Assembly (NCBI GenBank): GCA_012295275.1
Contig: CM022676.1
Coordinates: 12,178,160-12,220,659, forward strand
Source of the DNA: Chrysomallon squamiferum
Taxonomy: Eukaryota; Mollusca; Gastropoda; Neomphalida; Peltospiridae
DNA: 42,500 bases
Direction of reading: 5' to 3'
The notes beneath the pieces are model-generated. The model searched no databases and was not told the origin of the DNA. It saw only the letters and a list, made by a program, of their open reading frames with translations. Numbering within the stretch: the stretch's first letter is position 1; each line of letters begins with the position of its first letter. A program made the position numbers and the translations under genes. Positions 11,966 through 19,882 of this stretch are shown piece by piece.

Positions 11966-14900
11966 TTACATACAAACAAGTGTTTCATTATTTACAAACA
12001 AGTGTTTTATTTCAGAGAGAGTATGAGGAGAGACTGGCGTGTTTGAAGTGTCTGTGTGTGTGTGTGTGTGTGTGTGTCATTACTTACAAACAAGTGTTTC
12101 ATTATTTACAAACAAGTTTTTATTTCAGAGAGAGTATGAGGAGAGATTGGTACGTTTGAAGTTGGGAACAGCTCTCAAAGATTTACCTCCAGTAAACATA
12201 TCCCCTGTCATGTCAGCTTCAAACAAGAAACAAAACATGGTAATTATGTTTTTATTACCATAGCAACCAGTATCTTACCTTTAAACAACATAAACAGATT
12301 GTATAAATGTCTGTAGTACAATTGTATTCAAACACATAAAACATTGTAAATATGTTTTTAATTACTATAGTAAGATTATTTTATCTTTAAGCAACAAAAA
12401 GTTTTATTGTGTAAATTATCTTTCAGAAACAAAAACATTGAGAGTATAATTTTTAAAATTCTCTATTAATAGTATCTCACCTGAAGAAAAGAAACAAAGT
12501 ATTGCAAGTACACTGTTTTGACTGTGTGTGTAAATAGCAGTGATCACAGTGGACACAAGACATGTTTGTAGTTGCATGTTACAACTGTGTGTCCACACTT
12601 CAGATGTGTTTAGAAACTGACTTTTTTAACAGACCTAATTTCTCGCTTCTCAAATAGTCTCTCACAAGTTCAGTACCTCCTGAATGTACTGAGGTCTAAT
12701 ACCTCAGTAAATGTTCTTTTTTCTGCAAAGCTGTTGTTCCTTTCATTTTTCATTAATTATTTTTATTTTTATTTTTATTTTTATTTTTTTTTTTAAATAA
12801 AAGATTCCATGTATAAACTCTGGTCAGATTTAAATGAATTCTGATTGTTAGAGAACAAAATCTAATTTCAGATGTTTGATCAGTTCAGTTTACAACCAAA
12901 CTCTCTCCCCACTTCTCCAATGACAGAGGATTTTCCCGTTCCAGCCACACAACAGATGGCTTCATCACAGCTGGTTACACACAGCAGCACGGTCAGCCAG
13001 CCGCGACCACTGAAACCCCTGCTCGCCATCACACGACCTATGATGAAATCTCGGTTGCCATTGACAACCGCTCAAGCTCAGGCTTGTGTGAAAGCACAGC
13101 CTTCGTACCCAACAGCAGCAGCAGCAGCAGACACAGTGCAGACACCAGCAAAGAACAGCTTTGACCAGGTGATTACAGTTCTACAGAGTCTGTTCCCCAG
13201 TCACAGCCGGTAAGCTGAATTTCTTAATCATCATCATCATCATCTACAAACACAACCACTATGTTGAATATCTTAATCATCATCATCATCATCTACAAAC
13301 ACAACCACTATGTTGAATATCTTAATCATCATCATCATCATCTACAAACAAAACCACTGTGTTGAATTTCTTAATCATCATCATCATCATCTACAAACAC
13401 AACCACTATGTTGAATATCTTAATCATCATCATCTACAAACACAACCACTATGTTGAATACCGTAATCATCATCATCATCATCTACAAACACAACCACTA
13501 TGTTGAATTTCTTAATCATCATCATCATGTACAAACACAACCACTATGTTGAATATCTTAATCATCATCATCATCATCTACAAACACAACCACTATGTTG
13601 AATTTCTTAATCATCATCATCTACAAACACAACCACTATGTTGAATTTCTTAATCATCATCATCATCATCTACAAACACAACCACTATGTTGAATATCTT
13701 AATCATCATCATCATCTACAAACACAACCACTATGTTGAATTTCTTAATCATCATCATCATCTACAAACACAACCACTATGTTGAATTTCTTAATCATCA
13801 TCATCATCTACAAACACAACCACTATGTTGAATTTCTTAATCATCATCATCATCTACAAACACAACCACTATGTTGAATTTCTTAATCATCATCATCATC
13901 ATCTACAAACACAACCACTATGTTGAATTTCTTAATCATCATCATCATCTACAAACACAACCACTATGTTGAATTTCTTAATCATCATCATCATCTACAA
14001 ACACAACCACTATGTTGAATTTCTTAATCATCATCATCATCTACAAACACAACCACTATGTTGAATTTCTTAATCATCATCATCATCATCTACAAACACA
14101 ACCACTACATTGAATTTCTTAATCATCATCATCATCTACAAACACAACCACTACGTTGAATTTCTTAATTGTTCTCATTGTTGTCATCTACAAACAGCTA
14201 CTGAAGCAGGACGTTTTTAGTGATTATTTTCATGTTTGTTTATTTCATAGACGTTTGAAAATGTATTTACACATACAGTCTGTAGCTATGTCTGTGTGTA
14301 TTTTATAACAAACATGCAAAATATTGTGTTTCAGAAGTCAGTTTGTACGTACAGGAATTACAGTATTTATATTAACATACATGTGTGTTATTTTTACAGA
14401 AGTCAGTTTGTACTTACAGGAATTACAATATTTATATTAACATACATGTGTGTTATTTTTACAGAAGTCAGTTTGTACTTACAGGAATTACAATATTTAT
14501 ATTAACATACATGTGTGTTATTTTTACAGAAGTCAGTTTGTGTCGTACATTCAGGATTTGCGACATAAAGAAGGGGGGTCATTGTCTGAACTGACCAGGG
14601 AGGAAATCATACAGCGTGTCACTGATGCCATCATGTCTGATGATGGCATTGAGACAACAAACGTATGTCACTTTTTGTTTTGTCACTATGTTATAGTGTT
14701 ACTTTCTAATCTTGTTACTATATGATAATGTCACTTTTTGTTTTGTCACTATGTTATAGTGTTACTTTCTAATCTTGTTACTATATGATAATGTCACTTT
14801 TTGTTTTGTCACTATGTTATAGTGTTACTTTCTAATCTTGTTACTATATGATGTCACTTTTTGTTTTGTCACTATGTTATAGTGTTACTTTCTAATCTTG

Positions 14901-15446
14901 TTACTATATGATAATGTCACTTTTTGTTTTGTCACTATGTTATAGTGTTACTTTCTAATCTTGTTACTATATGATAATGTCACTTTTTGTTTTGTCACTA
15001 TGTTATAGTGTTACTTTCTAATCTTGTTACTATATGATAATGTCACTTTTTGTTTTGTCACTATGTTATAGTGTTACTTTCTAATCTTGTTACTATATGA
15101 TAATGTCACTTTTTGTTTTGTCACTATGTTATAGTGTTACTTTCTAATCTTGTTACTATATGATAATGTCACTTTTTGTTTTGTCACTATGTTATAGTGT
15201 TACTTTCTAATCTTGTTACTGTATGATAATGTCACTTTTGATCTTTTTACTGTATGATAATGTCACTTTAAGATCTTGTGACTATGATAATGTCACTTTA
15301 AGATCTTGTTACTATGTATGAATGTCACTTTTTTGATCTTGTCACTGTCTCTGTGGTAATCTCCTGTACATCTGAATACAGTAAGCAGCATCCAAGTGAC
15401 ACGACACTTTGCATCATAGAACTGGATACAATGAAACCTACAGACA

Positions 15447-15483
<37 letters not shown>

Positions 15484-15535
15484 TTTTTATTATTGTTTTC
15501 TTGTTATTGTTATTATTATTACTATTACTATTATT

Positions 15536-15568
<33 letters not shown>

Positions 15569-16417
15569 ACTATTATTGTTATTGTTGTTGTTATTGTTGT
15601 TATTGTTATTGGTGTTATTGTTGTTATTGGGTTTGTTGTTATTGTTATTGTTATTACCTCAGATGAGTAACGGGGCAGTGGACACACAGTTGGTGCGCCG
15701 ACCTCCTGGCCTGACGTCCAGCTGGGTGTACAGCTGCAGTGAGTCACAGAGAGAAATGTTCCAGGAGGAGAAAGACCCCTGTGTCATCTGTCACGAAGAA
15801 CTCGCCATCTCAGACGTCACCACGCTGGAATGTAACCACCGCTTCCACAAATCTGTAAGTTGTAACCACCACTTTTACAAATCTGTAAGTTGTAACCATC
15901 GCTTCCACAAATCTGTAAGTTGTAACCACCACTTTTACAAATCTGTAAGTTGTAACCTCTTTGTTCTGTAACAGTAGACCTGACTAATATTCATTAAAAG
16001 ATGTTACACTGGAATTCAGAGAACCTTGAAAACTTGCAGATAAAGGAAGCTGGGATGAGAGGCACACAAACACTTTAGAAAAGAGTTGAAAGTTTGTTAC
16101 TGTCATTATAAACAAGAATTACAGTATTTTACATTAACATTTTCATCTGTTTGTGACTCACAAATTGTTTTGTACTTACTAAACAGGAAGTATTTGCATG
16201 TTGTTTATGTCCAAAACGGACTGAATACAATATTTATTTATTTGTACTTCAGTGATATTTATAAGGTTTGGATTATTACTGGTTAGTTACAGTAAGTATT
16301 GTATCTGGTTCATTGTTGTATTTTCAGTGTTTACAGATGTGGTTTCGAGAACAGAGCACCTGTCCCAACTGCCGAGTCCACGCCCTGCTGCCTGACGATT
16401 TCCCCGCCCTGAAATAA
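186..16417 (+). CDS. TTC3: TTC3/DZIP3-like RING-H2 E3 ubiquitin ligase, 3' part (5' end outside window)
   Basis: Likely a ubiquitin-protein ligase. Sixteen exons: 186-256, 1221-1438, 2271-2341, 2618-2751, 5552-5683, 6085-8273, 8525-8622, 9668-9736, 10409-10472, 10834-10937, 11519-11621, 12129-12239, 12872-13209, 14530-14662, 15663-15854, 16328-16417 (stop TAA). All introns are GT/AG and phases match, giving about 1371 residues here. Order: a Lys-rich segment; a Gln/His run (about 1315-1372); an acidic stretch; a conserved TTC3/DZIP3-type block at 6085-6310 (YFEELL...GFFQRSHRFGIMDNYV); a long Ser/Thr-rich, probably disordered region; a coiled coil from 8200 to 12200; a short helical block at 14530; a C-terminal RING-H2 finger with CVIC, CNHRFHKSC and CPNCR, ending LLPDDFPALK. 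The RING is split by an intron between Ser and Cys. The TPR part expected in TTC3 would lie upstream. TTC3 and DZIP3 are close relatives, so the symbol is tentative. One reading-frame shift is needed inside exon 6085-8273. Confidence 0.85.
248..490 (+). repeat. Degenerate ~39-bp tandem array starting at a splice donor
   Basis: About six copies of a unit beginning ACTGTCAAAGTAAGTTTTT. The first copy spans the last 9 exon bases (248-256) and the donor GTAAGT. A later copy again reads ACTGTCAAAGTAAGT. Copies decay away from the exon. Confidence 0.75.
1439..2240 (+). repeat. AT-rich tandem arrays beginning at the donor of the Gln/His exon
   Basis: From the donor GTAAAT at 1439 onward there are repeated TTGTTAAATGTAAATG...TATAATT units of about 29-32 bp. 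They pass into a second, related family (TATTGTATTGTGATAAATG) after about 1780 and a near-exact repeat at 2140-2225. The remainder of the intron holds no gene. Confidence 0.75.
2765..4775 (+). repeat. 2-kb minisatellite of 30-bp (and 24-bp) units
   Basis: Some 70 tandem copies of a unit containing AAACATACAAACACAAACAC followed by ATCTTCAGTT, with shorter 24-bp variants reading ATCCTCAGTT. The array starts about 13 bases after the donor at 2752. The plus strand (the RNA strand) is almost free of G apart from the G of CTTCAG. Both lengths are multiples of three, so antisense frames stay open through the array; these are not genes. Confidence 0.95.
5059..5286 (+). mobile_element. 228-bp Tc1/mariner-type MITE with long terminal inverted repeats and TA target site
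   Basis: The left end starts CAGGGTGTCCCAGAAGTCAC and the right end is its reverse complement. The inverted repeats match for about 47 bases with no mismatch up to the GATACA motif. Both ends are flanked by TA (5057-5058 and 5287-5288), the Tc1/mariner target duplication. The interior keeps an open stretch, 5140-5211, ending ...AEGKQFEHLL and TGA. From memory of the family this resembles the C-terminal tail of mariner-like transposases, so the element looks like an internal deletion of an autonomous copy. It lies in the intron 2752-5551. Confidence 0.85.
5287..5545 (+). repeat. TATATCAATTTATTTATTTG tandem array between MITE and acceptor
   Basis: Roughly nine copies of a 24-32 bp unit (ATATATCAATTTATTTATTT plus variable TTTG/TTTA) run from the right edge of the MITE to the TTTG run and the acceptor TTTCTGCAG at 5551. 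The unit begins with the MITE flank (TATATCAATT), suggesting that the array grew from sequence beside the insertion. Confidence 0.8.
7563..7597 (+). other. Apparent 1-base frameshift inside the large TTC3-like exon
   Basis: Reading from the acceptor at 6084, the frame ends at TGA 7598-7600. The frame that joins correctly to the donor at 8274 is open only from 7563, after TAG 7560-7562. Both frames are open between, so the shift must lie in this 35-base stretch. It amounts to one extra base, or two missing. The downstream frame reads SPDIVLQGFPNQF and continues the Ser-rich protein naturally. No credible intron of fitting length was found. The nearest candidates are a 22-base GT..AG and a weak GTTGTC donor at 7379 joined to the acceptor-like TTCTTCACTAG ending at 7562. 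Confidence 0.6.
8432..8524 (+). repeat. Tandem duplication of a splice acceptor (2 copies, ~45 bp)
   Basis: Two copies of GAAGTGTCAGTAATTTCACT followed by TTCAG. The second ends at the functional acceptor (8523-8524). The first provides an equally good acceptor at about 8480-8481. Confidence 0.8.
8623..9450 (+). repeat. Minisatellite with higher-order structure, starting at a donor
   Basis: The base unit is about 31 bp (ATGTAGCAGTGTCAGTCTGC...). A marker segment starting ACTATTGTCAGAATATAG recurs at 8771, 8929, 9087, 9183, 9279 and 9375, i.e. three 158-bp super-units and then 96-bp ones. The difference, 62 bp, equals two 31-bp units. The array begins within about 10 bases of the donor at 8623. 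Confidence 0.9.
9881..9942 (+). repeat. (TA)n(GATA)n microsatellite
   Basis: An alternating TA run passes directly into six GATA copies, inside the intron 9737-10408. Nothing else is recognisable in this intron except T-rich tracts and ATT runs. Confidence 0.95.
10921..11115 (+). repeat. 31-bp array duplicating the exon end and donor six times
   Basis: Copies start at 10921, 10952, 10983, 11014, 11045 (identical) and 11076 (diverged). Each reads AACACATTTGTCTCAAAGTA then AGT, that is, the last 17 coding bases of the exon plus its GTAAGT donor. Any donor but the first puts a TAA into the reading frame (TCA AAG TAA). Confidence 0.95.
11686..12160 (+). repeat. Five-copy array of acceptor plus exon start, with (TG)n spacers
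   Basis: The exon 12129-12239 starts AGAGAGTATGAGGAGAGATT. Upstream copies of this start, each preceded by an acceptor-like CAG, lie at 11688, 11768, 11856 and 12016. Most are separated by TG microsatellite and by a TACAAACAAGTGTTTCATTA-type segment. The first three copies would hit a stop in the incoming frame within about 25 bases. The 12016 copy stays open through the TG run but ends out of frame. Confidence 0.9.
12228..12480 (+). repeat. Old, degenerate duplication of a donor region
   Basis: The exon end and donor (AAACATGGTAATTATGTTTT) recur at about 12339 as AAACATTGTAAATATGTTTT, and a weaker third copy lies near 12430. The shared TATAG and CAAC/CAACAAA segments follow at similar spacing. 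Confidence 0.5.
13213..14175 (+). repeat. ~45-50 bp array with variable (ATC)n core, beginning at a donor
   Basis: About 20 copies of TGAATTTCTTAATCATCATC, more ATC, then TACAAACACAACCACTATGT. The first copy starts three to five bases after the donor at 13210. Copies differ chiefly in the number of ATC triplets (two to five). Confidence 0.95.
14333..14541 (+). repeat. 65-bp array duplicating a splice acceptor four times
   Basis: Acceptors end at 14334, 14399, 14464 and 14529. The last is used by the exon 14530-14662. Each is followed by AAGTCAGTTTGT, the first 12 exon bases. The unit length of 65 bp is not a multiple of three, so use of an earlier copy would shift the frame. Confidence 0.95.
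14665..15345 (+). repeat. 63-bp array beginning at a donor
   Basis: About nine copies of ATGTCACTTTTTGTTTTGTC ... TAATCTTGTTACTATATGATA. The first starts at the third base of the donor GTATGT (14663). Copies after 15235 are shortened and diverged. One copy lacks three bases (near 14850). Confidence 0.95.
15441..15662 (+). repeat. ATT/TTG microsatellite running into the RING exon acceptor
   Basis: Triplet repeats (ATT)n, (TTG)n and mixtures fill the last 200 bases of the intron up to ACCTCAG at 15662. Open frames of poly-Leu/Ile/Val/Cys across it are repeat artefacts. Confidence 0.9.
15831..15960 (+). repeat. 30-bp array: four in-frame copies of a RING segment plus donor
   Basis: Four exact-length copies (15831, 15861, 15891, 15921). 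Each starts TGTAACCA and ends AAATCTGTAAGT. GT donors lie at 15855, 15885, 15915 and 15945. Copies 1 and 3 encode CNHRFHKS and copies 2 and 4 CNHHFYKS, joined by Val-Ser. This alternation implies a 30-bp duplication, divergence, then a 60-bp duplication. The first donor joined to the acceptor at 16327 gives the normal RING. Confidence 0.95.
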
Positions 16418-16462
16418 TCTCAAAGGTTATTTTCTGTTTTCATGTCCAACACATTTTTCTTT

Positions 16463-16468
16463 TATTTA

Positions 16469-16526
<58 letters not shown>

Positions 16527-16547
16527 TTATTATTATTATTGTTGTTG
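16463..16547 (+). repeat. (ATT)n microsatellite in the TTC3-like 3' UTR
   Basis: About 25 ATT triplets starting some 45 bases after the stop codon, followed by TTG copies. Confidence 0.9.
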
Positions 16548-16620
16548 TTTTTTAATTGTTTTTTTTTTATTATTTATTTTAAATGTAAGCCTAAATTAGA
16601 AATTATTAACACTTTTTATA

Positions 16621-16626
16621 AATAAA
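16621..16626 (+). promoter_or_regulatory. Candidate poly(A) signal of the TTC3-like gene
   Basis: First AATAAA after the stop at 16417, giving a 3' UTR of about 220 bases. Other AATAAA motifs lie near 17240 and 17287, so the true end is uncertain. Confidence 0.4.
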
Positions 16627-18225
16627 ATTGTTGTTTTACATACTTAGAATAGAAACAGAATTTTCTTTTTTTTAAATCTTTTCAATTAAAAGGGTAAAAA
16701 ATAAACTATTTTCTTAAAATAGCTAATATGCATGTTAAAATATATTTGGACATTTTATTATATTTTTGTGGCATTCTTCTGTGTTAATTCATCATTAGTA
16801 CTCACAGTCAGATTAATATTTATATCTTGTCTGAAACAGTAAGAGAATTTCCCAGCTAATATTAATGTGTTGTGTCTGATCATTAAGTATATGATGACAT
16901 GAAAGTCTTAATATGTACACTTTTACAGTCTCTGTATTCTCATTTCCACTGTAGACATAAACCTTTGTTACTGTAATCATGCATTACATTATAGCCATTG
17001 TTTACAGGTCGAAAAATATATATGCACAAATATTCAATGCACAAAACACGTACACACATAAACCATGTGTGTTATGATGCATTTAGGCACACATACAAGC
17101 ACACACATTGTCACAGAACAATCTCACATCAAACTGAGACATTTTTTCTCTTTTGGGTTCTTTGTTTTTGTTTTTACAAGGACTACTGTTTTTCTTCTTA
17201 TTGTGTTTTTCAAATATAGTTATGTCAGTTACTCCTTAACCAAAATAAACACACTCAAATCTCCGCAGTCTTTGTCATTTATTTATAAATAAAATCATCA
17301 TTAAAACTTTTAAATATAAAAATGTTAGATACACAGGTAGGTTTCACGGTTTTTGTGTATAGGTTTTCACGGTTTTTTTGGTGTAGGTTTCATGTTTTCT
17401 TGGTGCAGGTAATGGATGCAGTTAATCATTACTAAAGTTCTCTGTATATCCCATTATTTGTTTCTGTTTCACTTGTGGTTATGTCGGGTCCTTCTTTTCT
17501 TTTTAATGTTTTCTTCGTATTTTTCTATAATTAATCATTTATTTATTTGACAAATGTTAGTATTTTAAGTGTGTCATGAGATATTCAAGTTTTAAACAGA
17601 AATGACGTAAACATTATGAAAAAATTAATAGTTTTATACACACCTCCCAAACATTCAACTTGTATCAATATTGTACACATTGTTAACCTGTTGTGTTTAC
17701 AAACACTTGTATATATAGTAGTTAACATTTCCTATTCTTATGTGTCAATCCCACATTTAAAAAAAAAAAAAAAAAAGAGAACACTTTGCTTAATTAATTA
17801 ATATATTTATTTTATATACATATCCAGATATTATCTTTTGCATACAAATTTTGTGCACTGGAGAAATGTTTTACAGTGTGAAATTTACATGTAGTTCCAG
17901 GTATAAGCATATATGGAATTAAAATCTGTTTTTATATACATTTAAAGCTGAGATAGTTTTGTTTTTTTACTTTTACAAAATGTTATACAAATGAATGTTT
18001 TATTAGCATTTTTTGTTTTTATTGTTTGATGTTGTTTTGTTTGTTTTTTCTTCCAACTAACTGGACTTATTGGGTTTTTTTATTACAGTTTTAAAAGTGA
18101 ATGTATGTAGTAGTACATGAAATCAGTACAAAAATAGATTTTATAAATTATGTGTTTGCTTTTCAGGTAATTTATATTGATTTTAAAATGTTTCATAATA
18201 GTCATGTAATTCTTCTGAAGTTAAA

Positions 18226-18840
18226 ATATGACAAATACAATTATTTTGTTATTTTTTTTTATCTTGTTTTTATGTTCTGGAAATTTACATTTTTTACTGT
18301 ATTAATTAAAGATAATTAAATTTTATTTTATAGCAAATGCTTGTAATGTTAAACAGTTATTTTTATTTGTTTTTAATGTTCTGAAAATTTACAAATTTTT
18401 CACTGATTTAATTGAAGATAATTTCATTTTATTGAAGCAAATGTTTGTAATGTTAAACAATTATTTTTATTTTTATGTTCTGGAAATTTATATTTTTTAC
18501 TGTATTAATTAAAGATAATTAAATTTAATTTTATAGCAAATGTTTGTAATATTAAACAACTATATTGCTTGTTTTTATGTTCAGGACTATTTACAGTTTT
18601 CACTGTATTAATTGAAGATAATTACATTTTAATTTGAAGCAAATGTTTGTAATGTTAAACAATTTACATTTTTTACTATATTAATTAAAGACAATTAAAT
18701 TGCTTTTTTCACTGTATTTAATTAAATTTTATTTTGAAACAATTATTTTTACATGTATTTTTGTTGTGGAATTTAATTAAATTTTATTTTGAAACAAATG
18801 TTTTTAATGTTAAACAGTAAAAATTATTAAATTAATTTTG
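18226..18840. repeat. Degenerate ~118-bp tandem array
   Basis: About five diverged copies sharing TTTTTACTGTATTAATTAAA, GATAATT and GCAAATGTTTGTAATGTTAA. Later copies are shorter. Confidence 0.75.
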
Positions 18841-19512
18841 AGTTAATTATTGACTACTTTGACAAAACACATTTCCTGTTCCTCCCATTGCTCTGGTACC
18901 ATTCACAACAAAAGCAACTGTCTGCATCTACTTGTTGTGATAAAATTAAATAAACTGCAGAGTACAAATTCACTTGTTATTCATTCAGAGACTGCCTTTG
19001 TGGTATTTGTCGTGTTTCCTTAGTAACATCAAATGACAGTTTTAAATATTTACTGCATTTTGATCTCTTCTTAATTTTGTGTTTTCATGAAATAATTTTT
19101 TAATAAAAATTCCAAAAGTTGTAAAAATTTAGTTGTTATAATCACTGTTCAAACACAATTTAAAAAATAAAAAACAAGATATTTAGAAAGTGTTTCATTT
19201 ATCAACTCTACTTTAAAATGTCTTAACTATTTGTATTCAGTTTTCAATTATTATAATACTTGCATGCAGACAGACACCCTCACTTACAGACAGACAGACA
19301 GACAGACAGACTCTAATGACATGACAGTGTTCTTGGGTGAGGGGATAAAAATAACAAATTTAAAAAAAAAAAAAAAATGCACGCACGCACACACACAGAC
19401 ACACACAAAAAAGAAATGTTATTTTTTTTACAAGACTTATTTCTCCATACTTTGTCAGCAACATTATTTTAACTTAAAAAACTCTGATAAACAGTTACGT
19501 TCAAGATTTCTC

Positions 19513-19518
19513 TTTATT
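19513..19518 (-). promoter_or_regulatory. Candidate poly(A) signal of MRPL39
   Basis: TTTATT on the plus strand is AATAAA on the minus strand, about 365 bases after the MRPL39 stop codon. No closer exact match was noticed. Confidence 0.35.
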
Positions 19519-19882
19519 AGTGTCTGTTGTGTTATTTCTTCTTAATCTTTTCTGCATTACAGTGGAAAACCTAGCTATAAAACCTAATGAGACACTTGAA
19601 AAGTGCACAAAAATTCATAGTTTTGGAAGAAATTTCATGATCTTTCACCATGATGAACAAACAAGCTTTTCTTTTAGATGGTATGCCCATAACAAGCGTA
19701 CACAAACCTTCAAGTGATGTAAATAAACAAAGTCTTGATTGATTAAAAGAAAAGGATGATGTAAATTTTCTTTTACTTCTCCCTTCTTGATGTGTCAGTT
19801 TTGTTTTCTCACTCCAACCACTGGGAAACCCAATGTCAGTTGAAAATGTTGACACAAATGTCAAGGTCATAATCACTCATTT

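Larger units (their letters stand above)
16627..19882. other. Gene-free AT-rich DNA between convergent genes
   Basis: No coding exon with conserved features was seen on either strand. It contains A and T tracts, a poly(A) run at 17759-17776, a degenerate array (18226-18840), CAGA repeats at 19285-19310, and the probable MRPL39 3' UTR at its right end. The longest open frame here (19571-19876, minus) lies in that UTR and shows no recognisable domain. Confidence 0.6.

Noticed and set aside
11893-12263. Val/Cys-rich open frames across TG repeats
   Set aside because: Result of (TG)n spacers between decoy exon starts; the true exon begins at 12129.
13213-15345. CRISPR-like appearance (direct repeats with regular spacing)
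   Set aside because: The copies are contiguous tandem repeats without unique spacers, inside introns of an animal gene.
15314-15660. Poly-Leu, poly-Ile/Val and poly-Cys open frames before the RING exon
   Set aside because: ATT/TTG triplet repeats in the intron; the exon starts after CAG 15662.
19571-19876. 101-codon minus-strand open frame
   Set aside because: Lies immediately after the MRPL39 stop, probably 3' UTR; no recognisable domain.
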